In this document: positions 1 to 11,255 of the stretch, in pieces
Layout of the letters: every line of letters begins with the position of its first letter
How positions within the stretch are numbered: the first letter of the stretch is position 1
NCBI GenBank assembly: GCA_014898415.1
Contig: RCTD01000004.1
Coordinates: 1,735,001 to 1,799,000 of the forward strand
From: Stromatinia cepivora
Lineage: Eukaryota > Ascomycota > Leotiomycetes > Helotiales > Sclerotiniaceae
Reading direction: 5' to 3'
DNA: 64,000 bases
Notes under the pieces: model-generated
Database searches by the model: none
Told to the model about the DNA's origin: nothing
The model's input: only the letters and a program-made list of their open reading frames with translations
Position numbers and translations under genes: made by a program

Positions 1-2
1 GA

Positions 3-893
3 CTTTCAACTCCACGAGCTGAACCTCGATTCCAGCACCTCAAGCCACGCAGAGATATTCTCCTTAGCAAAAGCTACAAGCACCCCCTTGATGATCCTAA
101 CGTTCTGAGTGAAGACGACGACGTACGTGAAAATCACTCAGCATTTCATAACAATTCGGGTCGGGGCGATTATTACTATCAAAACCGAAATGCGCCGAGA
201 CTACCCGCACCATCCTCGCATGGAATGCCATATCAATCTAACAATTTCCCTCTCAACAACCATTACACAATTGGTGTCAATCCCTCATCATATAACCTCA
301 CATCATATAACTCAAGCCTTCCTGCAGTAAGTTCAGCCGCTGGCTCATATAACACAAGTCTTTCTGGGACAAGTCCAAATACCATCACTCCTTACAATAC
401 GGGAATTCCTGTGTCGAGTTCAAATGGTGCCTCTTCTTATCCTCCGTTCGCACAAGTTCCAGGCATGTACGATGCACCAAAACAGGAAGCATACAGCAAT
501 GTTTACAGACATCAGCGCCACAGTCCTATCCCTAACATGAATGCAACGCCGCTTGCTCAACGACCAACGAATTATGGCCAACAACCGCTTGGCTCTGGGG
601 TACCCGATATAGTATCAGGCATGGCTGGAATGTTCCAGGGCCAAATGGGCTCGAGAACCTTCAATGAAACTACTTATTCTCCTGCAAACCTTTACCAGTC
701 AAGGGAAACACCTAATTCTTCTCAGGGCTATCCTCAGGCGCAACGAACCTTGCCGCCTAGCCAACCATATAACCCACAAGTCGCAGATCAATACACTCAA
801 AGCATGGAAGCCTCGCCGGGCAATGCCAGCACTGGCCATGCTCACTATATCATGAACTCTCAAGCAAGCTGGCCTTCTCCACACGGGGTATAG
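3..893 (+). CDS. Partial low-complexity protein, C-terminal part, function unknown
   Basis: The frame is open from the first bases of the window to a TAG at 891-893, giving about 296 residues, so the start lies upstream of the window. The visible part begins with a charged stretch containing an acidic run (SEDDD) and then becomes rich in Ser, Asn, Gln, Pro, Tyr and Gly, with many NP, PS and YN pairs. Such sequence is typical of disordered tails of fungal RNA-binding or transcription proteins. I see no catalytic motif, zinc finger or membrane segment. I do not recognise the protein and assign no function. The coding call rests on frame length and on the protein-like, repeat-free composition; shorter overlapping frames here are shadows. 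Confidence 0.7.
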   Translation, partial: LSTPRAEPRFQHLKPRRDILLSKSYKHPLDDPNVLSEDDDVRENHSAFHNNSGRGDYYYQNRNAPRLPAPSSHGMPYQSNNFPLNNHYTIGVNPSSYNLTSYNSSLPAVSSAAGSYNTSLSGTSPNTITPYNTGIPVSSSNGASSYPPFAQVPGMYDAPKQEAYSNVYRHQRHSPIPNMNATPLAQRPTNYGQQPLGSGVPDIVSGMAGMFQGQMGSRTFNETTYSPANLYQSRETPNSSQGYPQAQRTLPPSQPYNPQVADQYTQSMEASPGNASTGHAHYIMNSQASWPSPHGV

Positions 894-2223
894 AGGCTGT
901 TTTGTTCGCAACCGGCAGACGTTAAAATCTGCCATGTCGAAATTCTAATCCATGATCGAAATCGAACCACCCATCACTTGGTCACGATTTTCTTCCTCCT
1001 CGTACCATAAATCCTCCTTTCCACCGACACGCTTCCCCCAAATCAGCATCGGGCGCAAAACTGGGGATCAAGCACAATTTTATTGTATATTTCGACAATC
1101 CATTCGGTGTCTTCACTGAGGAAAAGTCTCATGATTGTCACCATTTGGCGACCTTTCCATATCAGTAGGAAGCTTTGTTATATTCGTTTTGGTTATTTGA
1201 AAAGGCTTTTATGGGACAAAATATTTACTTTGGGACTGATACATCGTTTCATGAAACCTTACTTTCATTTCAATTGTTTAAATACATGTATGTATATATG
1301 GGTTACGGATGCTACCGGCGCAGGCGGATAAATACTGGTTACGGGTGGTCGTTGGCTCAGGCGTACGTGTACTGCAAATATTCAGCAGCGATATCCTTGA
1401 GATAATCGGGGCGGATACCACTTTTATACCAATGTTGGACGATGGTTCGGGCGGTATCATTCTTTTTTTTTTTTTTTTTTTTTTTTGTAAGCGTCGTTGA
1501 TATTATTCCCCGGCACAAATGTGTACTCAACAATGGAGATTAAGAGAGAGAAAATATCTCTTTTCAATGGGCCAAAGTTTAGTAATCATATATCAATGTT
1601 TTTGATCAATGTTTTGCACGAAAAAGAAAGGGTTATGTTATCCATGGGATGGGAGAGGGGTTTTTGCTTTACATTTGTGTACTAGTTGTTTTTCCCGTTT
1701 AGTATCTTAATACATCTTTTCCATAGATGTATTGTATAACATTATCATTAACTTATTATTATATTGTAATTTTATATTACTGTTATCTCCAGAGTGCTGC
1801 AACGATTTCCCATAGATAAATAGATTATTCTATACTTATTATGTAATGACTGATGAAAACCTGATACTTGGAACGTCTAATAAAGAAAATTCGATTTCTA
1901 TCGTATTTGTAGAGGTTGGTGATAAACAACTTATTGTGATACAAACAAACGCGCGGGCGCGGCTGTTGTGTCCCGGGAGAGATCCCGCCTTCCCCGCCAC
2001 CAACTTTATATTTAACTACAAAACTAGTAGATACTCGTATATTTTTGATCCATCCAATTTAATATCAAGGTTCTCCCTCCAAAATAAAAAATCCAATTCA
2101 TATTTTTTCATTCAAAGTTAATTGATTAATTGACTTTTTGCCAATTGGGTTTATGGTGGTTTGATCAGGACTGAACTTTTCTTGAAGGCTATATTGAAGG
2201 TTACATTCAGATATTAGGGTGCG
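894..2223. other. Intergenic, no gene seen
   Basis: About 1.3 kb between the partial gene and CRD1. It holds a 24-nt T run (1463-1486), an AT-rich stretch around 1690-1850 and only short unconvincing frames. Probably the 3' UTR of the first gene plus the CRD1 promoter. Confidence 0.6.
1463..1486. repeat. Poly-T homopolymer, 24 nt
   Basis: An uninterrupted run of T directly visible. No target-site duplication or retroelement body is seen beside it, so it is called a simple homopolymer. Confidence 0.9.
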
Positions 2224-3856
2224 ATGAGAACATCGCGGTTGATGGCAAAACAACAGTTTTTGATGTTGTGGAGGGGAGGCGTGATGGGGACGAAGACGGG
2301 GACGGCGACTGCGAGGTTTATGCGCCCGGTCTCGGTACATGGGCTGTCGATACGACATCTTTCGAGATCGATATCGATTTGTAAAGGGAGGAGTACCGGT
2401 ATTGCGGGTTTGGGGTTAGGTTGCTTGGAGGGGATTGGGGGTGCGCTTTTTTCCGATATGTGAGGTTGCTATTTGCTATTTGCTATTTGCGGTGGTGATG
2501 GGTGGGTGGAAATCATGTGGGTTGGATGCTAATGGGTTGTAGATCTCGAAGGGAGAGGGGGATCATGAGGTATGCGACAGAGAGTAATGGGAAGAGGGAA
2601 AGGTAGGGTGGATTTTTTCTTTTTTTTGGGTGGGAGCTGGGATGGGTGTTTCTTGGAAAAGTTATTCATGTCACGTGATTGTATCGATGTCGAGTGATGC
2701 TTTCGATGGGGTCAATTGGTGGGAGGTGGTGAGCTGATGAGATCTGAATCATTTGGCTGCATATCGATGATATTTCTCCTAAACTTGATTTCCTTGCTCC
2801 TCCGAATCAGAAAGCTAACGCAAACCCGTCCAGCAAACAACTAAAATCCACACCCACACCCCTCAAAAAACCTCTCAAAGTTCTCAAATCCATCAAGTCG
2901 CTCACCCCACATGAAAACATCTATACCATCCCCAATATCCTCACCTTTTCCCGTCTCATCGCCGCCCCCATTTGCGGATACCTTGTTCTACATGATCAAC
3001 ATGCATGGGCTGTCGCACTCTTTGCTTATGCTGGGATTACGGATTTGGTAGATGGATGGATTGCGAGGAAATGGAATTTGCAAACGGTGGTGGGTACGGT
3101 TATTGATCCAATGGCGGATAAGACTTTGATGACGATTTTGACGGTTTGTTTGGCGATTAAGGGGGGGTTGCCTGGTATGTTTTCTCTGTTTGTATTTTGC
3201 CTTGTGTCTTAACTTGATTTACATATCAAGCATAAATTTTCCTCCATTTTAAAAATTTCCCAAAAAACACAAAACTAAACATACCTCTTACCTCAGTCTG
3301 GCTCGCAACCATAATCCTCGGCCGCGATATCGGACTCGCCATCTCCGCCATCTACTGGCGATGGATTTCTCTTCCTCCCCCCAAAACCTTTTCTCGTTAT
3401 TGGGATTTCTCTCTTCCGTCTGCAGAAGTACATCCAACTACTATTAGTAAATATAATACGGCACTACAATTAGGGTTGATTGGGGCGACGACGGCGTTAC
3501 CGTTGATTACTTGGGATGTTGGGGTTGCTATGACGGGGTTTCAGTGAGTTTTTTCTTGGGTTTTTCTCTCTTGCCTCGGGGCCTCCCTGTTTGGTAGGAG
3601 ATTGGGGAGGGAGTGGATGTGATGAGGGTGTGATATGAAGAGGAGAAGGGGAAAGGTAAAGAGGATGAATAGTACATAGAGAGCGAAACAACGCAAAAGA
3701 AATGATAGAAACGGGCATACTAACAAACAAACCAGATACCTAGTAGCGACAACCACCATTTGGAGCGGAATGAGTTACATCTACACCAAAGACGCCGTAA
3801 AAATAGTAAACCAACAACAAGATCCTACAAAGAAAGAAAAGGAGCAGGAACAGTAA
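2224..3856 (+). CDS. CRD1: Cardiolipin synthase (CDP-alcohol phosphatidyltransferase), mitochondrial
   Basis: Makes cardiolipin from CDP-diacylglycerol and phosphatidylglycerol in the mitochondrial inner membrane. The core exon (from about 2811 or 2834 to 3174) encodes TIPNILTFSR and then the full CDP-alcohol phosphotransferase signature DG-x2-AR-x8-G-x3-D-x3-D (DGWIARKWN...GTVIDPMAD). Exon 3 is 3297-3543 (donor GTGAGT) and exon 4 is 3736-3856, ending in a Q/E/K-rich tail. The introns at 3175-3296 and 3544-3735 fit phase. The first exon is uncertain: an ATG at 2224 opens a basic, Ser/Arg-rich stretch (RHLSRSISI) that looks like a mitochondrial presequence. Several donors (for example GTAAAG at 2381) and three acceptors (2810, 2814, 2833) are possible, and that frame itself stops at 2463. 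A CACGTG site at 2672 lies inside the inferred first intron, so a later start is conceivable. Confidence 0.85.
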
Positions 3857-5837
3857 TCAAAATAGAAACAGTGCTAGGGAAACGCATGAATGGACGATGG
3901 ATGGTGGATTGTGGATTATATGTAGCTGTAGGAATTCAGGCTGTATATACTTACATACTAAGAATAGATATTGTATTTTCGTCCCAAAGATGAAATATGA
4001 AATATGTATAATTAGATTATCACATAGTAACCCAGCATCTTAATATCAACTGTTAAACTTGCAACTCGTTGTTTACCACCTCACCTCATGTTACCTTCCA
4101 CCCCTTTCTATGTATTCCATTGCAAACCATTCACGTCAACATCATTATGTTTCTCCAGTCTGATCTGATCTAAGAGATCTCCCAATCCCACGGGCAACAA
4201 ATCTCCTCTAAAGATAACGGAAAACATCAATAAAACGATCAAGAAAACAAACCCTGTAGATCTAATATATTTGTCCGGTGCTGTGTTCACGGGAGCTCAT
4301 CAATGCCTACTACATACCTACAGACACCAAATATCATGAAATATTATAAAGAACGAGGGAGTTATTGTGGATATGATGTTAATGAACGTATCATTCTCTT
4401 TATTTCTGATGTTTTATACATCAGTTTGAAGATCCTGTGCCTTGAAGAAGCGAAGAAGGTGGTTTTACATTCAGGGGACTAATTTTATATATCCTGATAG
4501 AGAAATTTCAATCTCAATCTATACACATCCCAAGTATACATGTATAAATAATACCTCCCCCCTCAAACTAAAAATAATATAACCATCAAATCCATAACTC
4601 TATCAAACATCACAGTCAAATTCCAAGACCTCACTCCCTTCACATTCACATTCACAATACTCATCTACTACTAAGTCAAAATGGTAGGTAAAGGAGCGAA
4701 ATAAATGAAATAAATGATCCTCACAGGGTCACAGTTTCTCTTTTGTTCATACTCTGCACTTGATGGATACCTTCAATATCTCCAAACCCAAACCAGACCA
4801 AAACAAAAATAAGCAGCGAACTAGCTAGCTAGTGAGAAGAAAATGAAAATGAAGATATCTAGGAATGAATATTTATACTTAAATCTTTTTCCCCTTCCTC
4901 TCCTTCCCCTCCTTCTCCCCCTTCTTCGTCTATAGCTTATAGGAAGTTTGTCTATTCAAAGATTTTCTTTTAATCTGGTGGAGAGAAGGGAGATACAATT
5001 CTTTCTGAGAGATTTGGAATGGGAGTTCGTTTTATAGATGCAACGTTGATGCTGTAGATGAGATGCATTTATATTGAATGATTCAACCAATCCACTGAAT
5101 GTTCCCAACCTATTTGTATGTTACAATGTCTTTGAAAGATTCATAATTCTTCACATATCAAAAACTACATATGAGAAAAGAGCTGGTCCAGGAAGCTCCG
5201 GATAGATGACTATAGTGAAGTATACCATGCACAATATCACAGTGAGTATGGTAAAGGATTATGTTTATTATAACGAATTCATTTCTGTTTAGCTATCAAT
5301 GACAGCTCTAAATAAAAGCCACTAGAGGGTATCTGCGACGATAGACTCCAGTGACCAAGAAACATAATCTGAGATCCGAGAATTTTTTTTAATGTTTTTA
5401 TTTTAAGTATTGCTGGTTCCTCCCACACAGCTAGGCAACACCGTTTCTCCTCCCCCAGTAATCCAATTCAATTGCTGTAGTTCAGGCAGTCGAGCCTTGC
5501 CTTAGGAGATGAACAAAATCAATTGTCGCAGTATGAGATTTGAGGTATGACCATCAATCGTAAGAACATTTCCGAAATCGTTCCCCAATAATACAAGGCA
5601 AACCAGCCCTAACATTGCGAGAACTAACAAGGGTATACCAAGCCATCATCTCTATAAAAATGCCACAAACCCTGAAAGTCACATGCACCAACTCGTAATC
5701 ATAACGCTCTCACTGGAGGAAGGAAAAAAGTGCATGATAACTAGAACGCTAATATAGTAATCCTACCTGTGATAACTTATAAGCCATCACCCGAACGCCA
5801 TTTGCAATGAGAAGTAAAAGTTAATTTGCACAGCAAA
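3857..5837. other. Intergenic between two 3' ends
   Basis: About 2 kb between convergent genes. No frame with protein-like composition is seen. An ATG at 4681 followed at once by a GTAGGT donor-like hexamer could start a tiny spliced transcript, but the best product is only 30-odd residues and resembles nothing. Confidence 0.5.
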
Positions 5838-7310
5838 CTACCTTGCTGATCCAGCAAAGCCAGGAGAATCCAATTTCAGGATCCGCCTTAAATCATTTTC
5901 CATGCCTCGATAATCGGGATTGCCAGTTCCAGGTAGGGTACCAGAGGATACTTGTGGCACAGGGGAAGAATTTGTGACTTGAGTAGCGCTATTAAGATTA
6001 TTGGCTGTCGGGAAGTTATTTCCATAGATTTGAGATAGATTCTGGGATGGTCCATATGAATTCGCACGATCCGGCGTTCTTGTAGGGGTTTTGGTTGGTG
6101 AGACTTCTTGGCGAAGACCTGATCGAGCGGATTTGGGGATATCACCTGAGCTTCGTGAATCACCTTTGAATTTGTAGTTCATTTGCGGAGACCTCCCAGG
6201 TATTCCGGCACTTCTGGGACCAACAGGAGAGCTTTGTCCACCTTGATAGGACATTGCTGAGTTTGTTGTTAAGCTCAAAGCAGCCCCAAGGTTACCAGTG
6301 TTAGATGGCTCCTCGGAGAACAAATAGGCCTTTAGTTGCTCCGATTTGTCTAATGATGACTGGGAGTTGCTTGGCGAGGAATGATGTGGTTGTAAAGGAC
6401 TCGAGGTCTTCCGTGCTGCTTTGATCCTCTCGTTATAAGGAGTGGAGAATGCCGGTCCCAATGGCAATCCAGGACTATTAGATCCATCCAGCTCCATGGA
6501 AAACACACTACTTGCTGAACCACGAGAAGTGGGCATGTTTTTATTGCGATATTGACTGGTAGGCTGCCGTGGAGTTCTCGTATCGCCAGGCGAAGCAAGT
6601 GGGGGATTGAAAGGTCCAACAGAACCGGTGGAATTTGAGTTGGTACTTCGTGCTCGAATTTTTTCAGCCTTCTCCCGTTTATCTGCTTTGAAGAAAAGGT
6701 CAAGGGGTGATTCCTCCCTATGTGACACATCACTAAACATTTGTGCTGATGATGGAGTTTGTGAAGATTCATCTGCCGACGAATCTGGCTCTTTGATTGC
6801 ACTTCCAGTTCTGATTGCTGGCGATTCTGGAACAGACTTTGAATAAAAACTAGGCATAGGTAGAGCCGACGGGGCAGGAGATGCGTGGAAAGTTGGGCCG
6901 GCATAAACCTGAGCTGCGGATGGTGTTTGAATAGGTCTGGCAGCAGTTGAACCACCGGTAGATTGAGCGCCAGTCAATGGCGGGGTAGTTCTATCATTCC
7001 TTGTTGCAGCAGGAGACGTCTGCAAATTCTTGGGTCTTCTCTTATTGGTCGACTTTCTTGAACTATTGTCGGGTAGGGCTGAGTTTGGTTTATTTTGAGA
7101 GGCTGGCTGGTTCTGCTGGACTCTTCGAGGAGTTCGAGGAGGGGTAGTAGGTTGATCAGAATAAGTCATTGTGGATTGCATGTTCTGCGAGTATGCCTGA
7201 CTGTTGAAATCATGCGGACTTTGAGCTGGGTTTCGAGGTGAGGCTGTTCTAAGCTCCGCGGCCGAGTTTTGGATTTGACGTTGCCCTTTGTGGGGAGTCA
7301 TCGAGGACAT
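5838..7310 (-). CDS. PNRC-motif protein, likely mRNA-decapping activator (Edc-like)
   Basis: A 490-residue, single-exon, largely disordered protein rich in Ser, Pro, Gln and Asn. Residues about 136-158 carry the PNRC motif (YAGPTFHASPAPSALPMPSF). In animals (PNRC1/2) and yeasts (Edc1/Edc2) this short linear motif binds the Dcp1 EVH1 domain and activates Dcp2 decapping. The C-terminus has a second conserved-looking patch, ENDLRRILKL. Residues 90-93 (KRRP) form a small basic cluster that could be a nuclear signal. The ATG at 7308-7310 is the first in frame; a second lies three codons in. The motif identification is strong, but the exact role in decapping is inferred from the motif alone. Long overlapping frames inside this gene are shadows. 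Confidence 0.8.
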   Translation of the reverse strand: MSSMTPHKGQRQIQNSAAELRTASPRNPAQSPHDFNSQAYSQNMQSTMTYSDQPTTPPRTPRRVQQNQPASQNKPNSALPDNSSRKSTNKRRPKNLQTSPAATRNDRTTPPLTGAQSTGGSTAARPIQTPSAAQVYAGPTFHASPAPSALPMPSFYSKSVPESPAIRTGSAIKEPDSSADESSQTPSSAQMFSDVSHREESPLDLFFKADKREKAEKIRARSTNSNSTGSVGPFNPPLASPGDTRTPRQPTSQYRNKNMPTSRGSASSVFSMELDGSNSPGLPLGPAFSTPYNERIKAARKTSSPLQPHHSSPSNSQSSLDKSEQLKAYLFSEEPSNTGNLGAALSLTTNSAMSYQGGQSSPVGPRSAGIPGRSPQMNYKFKGDSRSSGDIPKSARSGLRQEVSPTKTPTRTPDRANSYGPSQNLSQIYGNNFPTANNLNSATQVTNSSPVPQVSSGTLPGTGNPDYRGMENDLRRILKLDSPGFAGSAR

Positions 7311-8103
7311 ATCTTCTTGACGCCTTTGTATATGTGGCTGGGTGGATAATATTTGTCTGTTAATACAATAAAATCTGAAAGGTTGTGCTTGATTAACAAG
7401 AGACGAAAAGATTTCCCGTATTTGTGCTATTGCGTGTGTAAATCGGACGGTACGAATGACGGGCTATAGGTAGGGAGGTGGTCGTTCGCTGGGCGTGTCT
7501 CGTAATCTAGTAGAAGAGTAGTTTTTTTGGTGGAATCTGTTTAGTTGTATGTGGTGGATTGATTGAAGTAAGTTATTCATTGTTCGGTATTATGGGTTAT
7601 AAGATTTGTGGTATGTTTTTAGCAAGAGAGAAGAGAGAGGCTGAAGGAAGGTAAATGCGATACACAGCGGCCGCCCTACGGTATCGTTTCACTTATGGAT
7701 TTAGGATTTAGGGATTAGTCATCCTTTCAATCAAAGAGAAACCCAAGTCGGTCGACTCTACGCGTGATTTTGATGCTACACTAGGTACACTACGGTGAAC
7801 TACTAAAGCCTTTATAATTTTAGGTTACGGAATAACAAATAGTACCGTCATATTCCTAGATTGCTATCGACCTACATTCAAATTCAGAAGGCCCTCGAGA
7901 AGTTCTTCCACTTAAATAATTTCGAAAGGTACTATTCATCCACCACAACAAAGACATCGATTTAATCAAGGTCGATCAATACAATTATCAACCCTTCCCA
8001 TATTAAACTCGCATAATCATTCGTTCGGCACACTCGCCCAAAAGTGCCCCGCCAACACCAATAATTTAGATAACCCATCGAAACCACAAATACTCCCGTC
8101 ACC
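7311..8103. promoter_or_regulatory. Divergent intergenic promoter region (PNRC gene / RBX1)
   Basis: About 0.8 kb between two divergent starts. No coding potential seen; presumably both 5' UTRs and promoters. I could not identify specific factor sites. Confidence 0.5.
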
Positions 8104-8617
<514 letters not shown>

Positions 8618-8929
8618 GTTTGGGTTTTGAGAATGCGGTTGGGATTGCATGGGATTTGAGGGAAGATGATGAAGCTACGGTCACGAACGAAGAATAATAT
8701 ACCAAAAGGAGCGGCATAAATATCATCTGTGTGGTTCATCCAAGGATTCATTATGGAGGGACCTGGAGAATTTCTAGCAGGGTTGGCGTTATGGACATAG
8801 AAGTAGAGCGAGACTTCGGTACAACGTAGTTTTCCATTCAAAGCTTTTGTTTGTGCCAGTACATTGTTTACATTTTTGGTATTCCCAATCCTATGACGCC
8901 CCCAGTGTAGATATCCCTTAAGCAATTCT

Positions 8930-9394
8930 TCAACCAACAGTCTTGCCATCCACAACAATCCCTTGCGATGCATCCCTCCCCCCTAAAGGTAACCATCTAA
9001 CAGGATGCCTCTTGTAGAATGGCCATGGAGGTACAACTATGGCGAAGGTAAAGGCCGTTCCAAGCAGTCCGAAAGCAAGCGCAAGTTTAATATCTTGTTT
9101 GAAAAGGCCAACGAGGAAGGCAATGGCCTATTGCTATCAATTAGTACTTTCCGAATGACTGGGGGAGCATTGAATCATTTACTCCGGATATTGCCAGTAA
9201 AGCGGTTGTCAAGAATTCGGCCAGTCTCTGTCCTTCAAAGTCCTACAGGTGGAACGGGAAATTAGCACCAAACCAGTGTCAAACCAGCTTCACATCTCTT
9301 CACATCTCTCAGGAATAAAGAGTGCATATGATTGTATACTAACAATTTGTCCTTCGGCAAGATCCCGAACCTGGTCAAGAATTTGGTCTGCCAT
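8930..9394 (-). CDS. SPC1: Signal peptidase complex subunit 1 (SPC12 family)
   Basis: A small ER-membrane subunit of the signal peptidase complex. Three exons on the minus strand (9344-9394, 9183-9242, 8930-9127) join without frame loss to 102 residues. The N-terminus is MADQILDQVRDLAEGQI, followed by DFEGQRLAEFLTTALLA, a second hydrophobic segment (LALAFGLLGTAFTFAIVV) and the family hallmark VVPPWPFYKRHPVRWLP. The two membrane segments joined by a short polar loop match SPCS1/Spc1. Donors are GTTAGT and GTAAAT, and the acceptor of the second intron follows a TACTAAT branch site. No single exon is long enough to be obvious, so the gene is easy to miss. Confidence 0.93.
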
Positions 9395-11255
9395 ATTCGT
9401 AGTTTGTCCAAAATAGGATGAATGGTTTACTGTGACAACAAATCAAGCCTTTTTCTAGATAAGAATTTGTCGATTTCGTGAGAGGTTACCAATTTCCAAG
9501 GTGTCTCTTGAGCTTGAGTTAAGGCCACACTTCAGCCTTGTTGTGGCTACTAATCGCCTTGGCCGAAAATTGATAACCGGGGGCTTAAAGCACATGCGTA
9601 GATTTTTGGTGAGGGATGAGCGATTTTGGTATAAGTAAATGTACAAGTTACATGATATTGTTACTCAAATGGCTTGATATTGAAGTTATATTGTAGCTGT
9701 TATGAGCTGTACGAAAACCTCGAAGTCTTGGCTAAATAGATAAGATGTGATCAGAGAACTTCAGATGTATATGACGATAATTCACAACCAGAAAAAAGGC
9801 TTGGAAGATACAGAACGAACAAAGAGTACCTCTGGAATTCTTAAAATGCCTCGATGTACCAATTAAGAACATCTCATTCTACCAATTAACACCATATTAA
9901 ACTTCAAGATGTCATGCTATTGTCCGAAAATACCAATTAGACAATTAGAATCCAGACAAATCCAATGAACCAATGAACCAACCCCGTATTCGAAAAAGAA
10001 CTTGTATATTTTGGTCTCTTGAAGAATATTGTAAGGTCTTGGCCTTTTGATATCAATACACAATCATACCACACCAAATACCTTTATGGCCCCAAGCAGA
10101 AGGATTTGCCTTTAGAAAATTGTTCATGTGGCGTAGTTGAATTTTTGTTATGAAGGGGGGGGTTTCGAAATGGACCAGTACAGTACGTACGTACAAAGAA
10201 AAGTGTGTTTACATGTATATAAAATGGCTGAGAATGGTAGGCCAATTCTCCATTCCACCCATATTCTATTCTTTACCAATTCACTTGCAATTGTATCTCT
10301 CTATCTATTACAAGCCGAACCGAACTGGTAGTACTTGTACATGTACAGTAAGCGCTCCACCAAGATTTCTTTCAAGCTTTCTTCCCTCCACTTCTTGTAC
10401 TCCTTGAAAATTACAACTCAAACACCAACAGATTGGTTTCGACCTTTCAACTTCTTTTTAATTCAAAAGATTATCTTACATTTCACTTATTATCTTAAGA
10501 AATCATTTCGCACCCGAGCGACATCCAAAAACAAGTTATTTGGCCTTTGGCTGCAACCTTAGCCTGAACAAGAGAGTACGCTTAGGGTTTTCCAACATCT
10601 CTTTACAAAGGCCGAACCTTTCTACAAGTTTCTGCTCTTGAAAAACTTCAACTTGAGACCGACCACCCACAAAACCTCTTTCTCCACTCTTTCACTCTTC
10701 CAACAACCTAAGCCACGATTAAATCTATTCAAATACTGTCTCATATTGAAATACTGAGATTGTCGCATTAGAGCAATTGTCGAACTCGAACGTCAAATCA
10801 TTTCGGCACTCATCGCCTCGGCGGCTTCATAAACAACAAACCACCAAGTTGGCGGGACTCGTATTTCAAGACTTTTCCTTCATCCGTCCCCTCCTCGGTC
10901 CAGTGAAGATCTGGGCCTACTGCGGAGGCGACAAGAAACCCCCATAATTGCACCTAAAGCAATCCAAACCGAAATATATAAACTACGCATTTACACATAA
11001 TCCAAAGGGGTAGCGGATGGACGATTAGCCATTCTTCAGTAGGAATCACACTGTACAGGGACTACCTGTGCAAAGTCAACTATCAAATTGACGCCAAACA
11101 AGCGGTGGGCGCTCGTTGCGACCTGCCTAAACTTTGAAAGCTTTGGCTTCCTAGAAATCTGTATGTCGTCGTTGTTGTAATATTCGGAGCTTACTGGCTA
11201 ATCCACACGCAGAACTTAATCCAAACATATTTTATTCACAGTTTCATACCTCAAA
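9395..11255. other. Long intergenic / 5' leader region before the Mg transporter
   Basis: About 1.9 kb without a recognisable gene. It contains three copies of TACCAATTA at 9857, 9880 and 9931. The part just upstream of 11256 is probably the promoter and 5' UTR of the CorA-like gene, possibly with an intron (GTATGT at 11161 and a CACAG acceptor near 11240). Confidence 0.5.

Noticed and set aside
1463..1486. Poly-T run as the tail of a retroelement
   Set aside because: No element body or target-site duplication is visible beside it.
4681..4850. ATG followed directly by a GTAGGT donor-like site, possible tiny spliced gene
   Set aside because: Either acceptor gives only about 27-34 residues without recognisable features.
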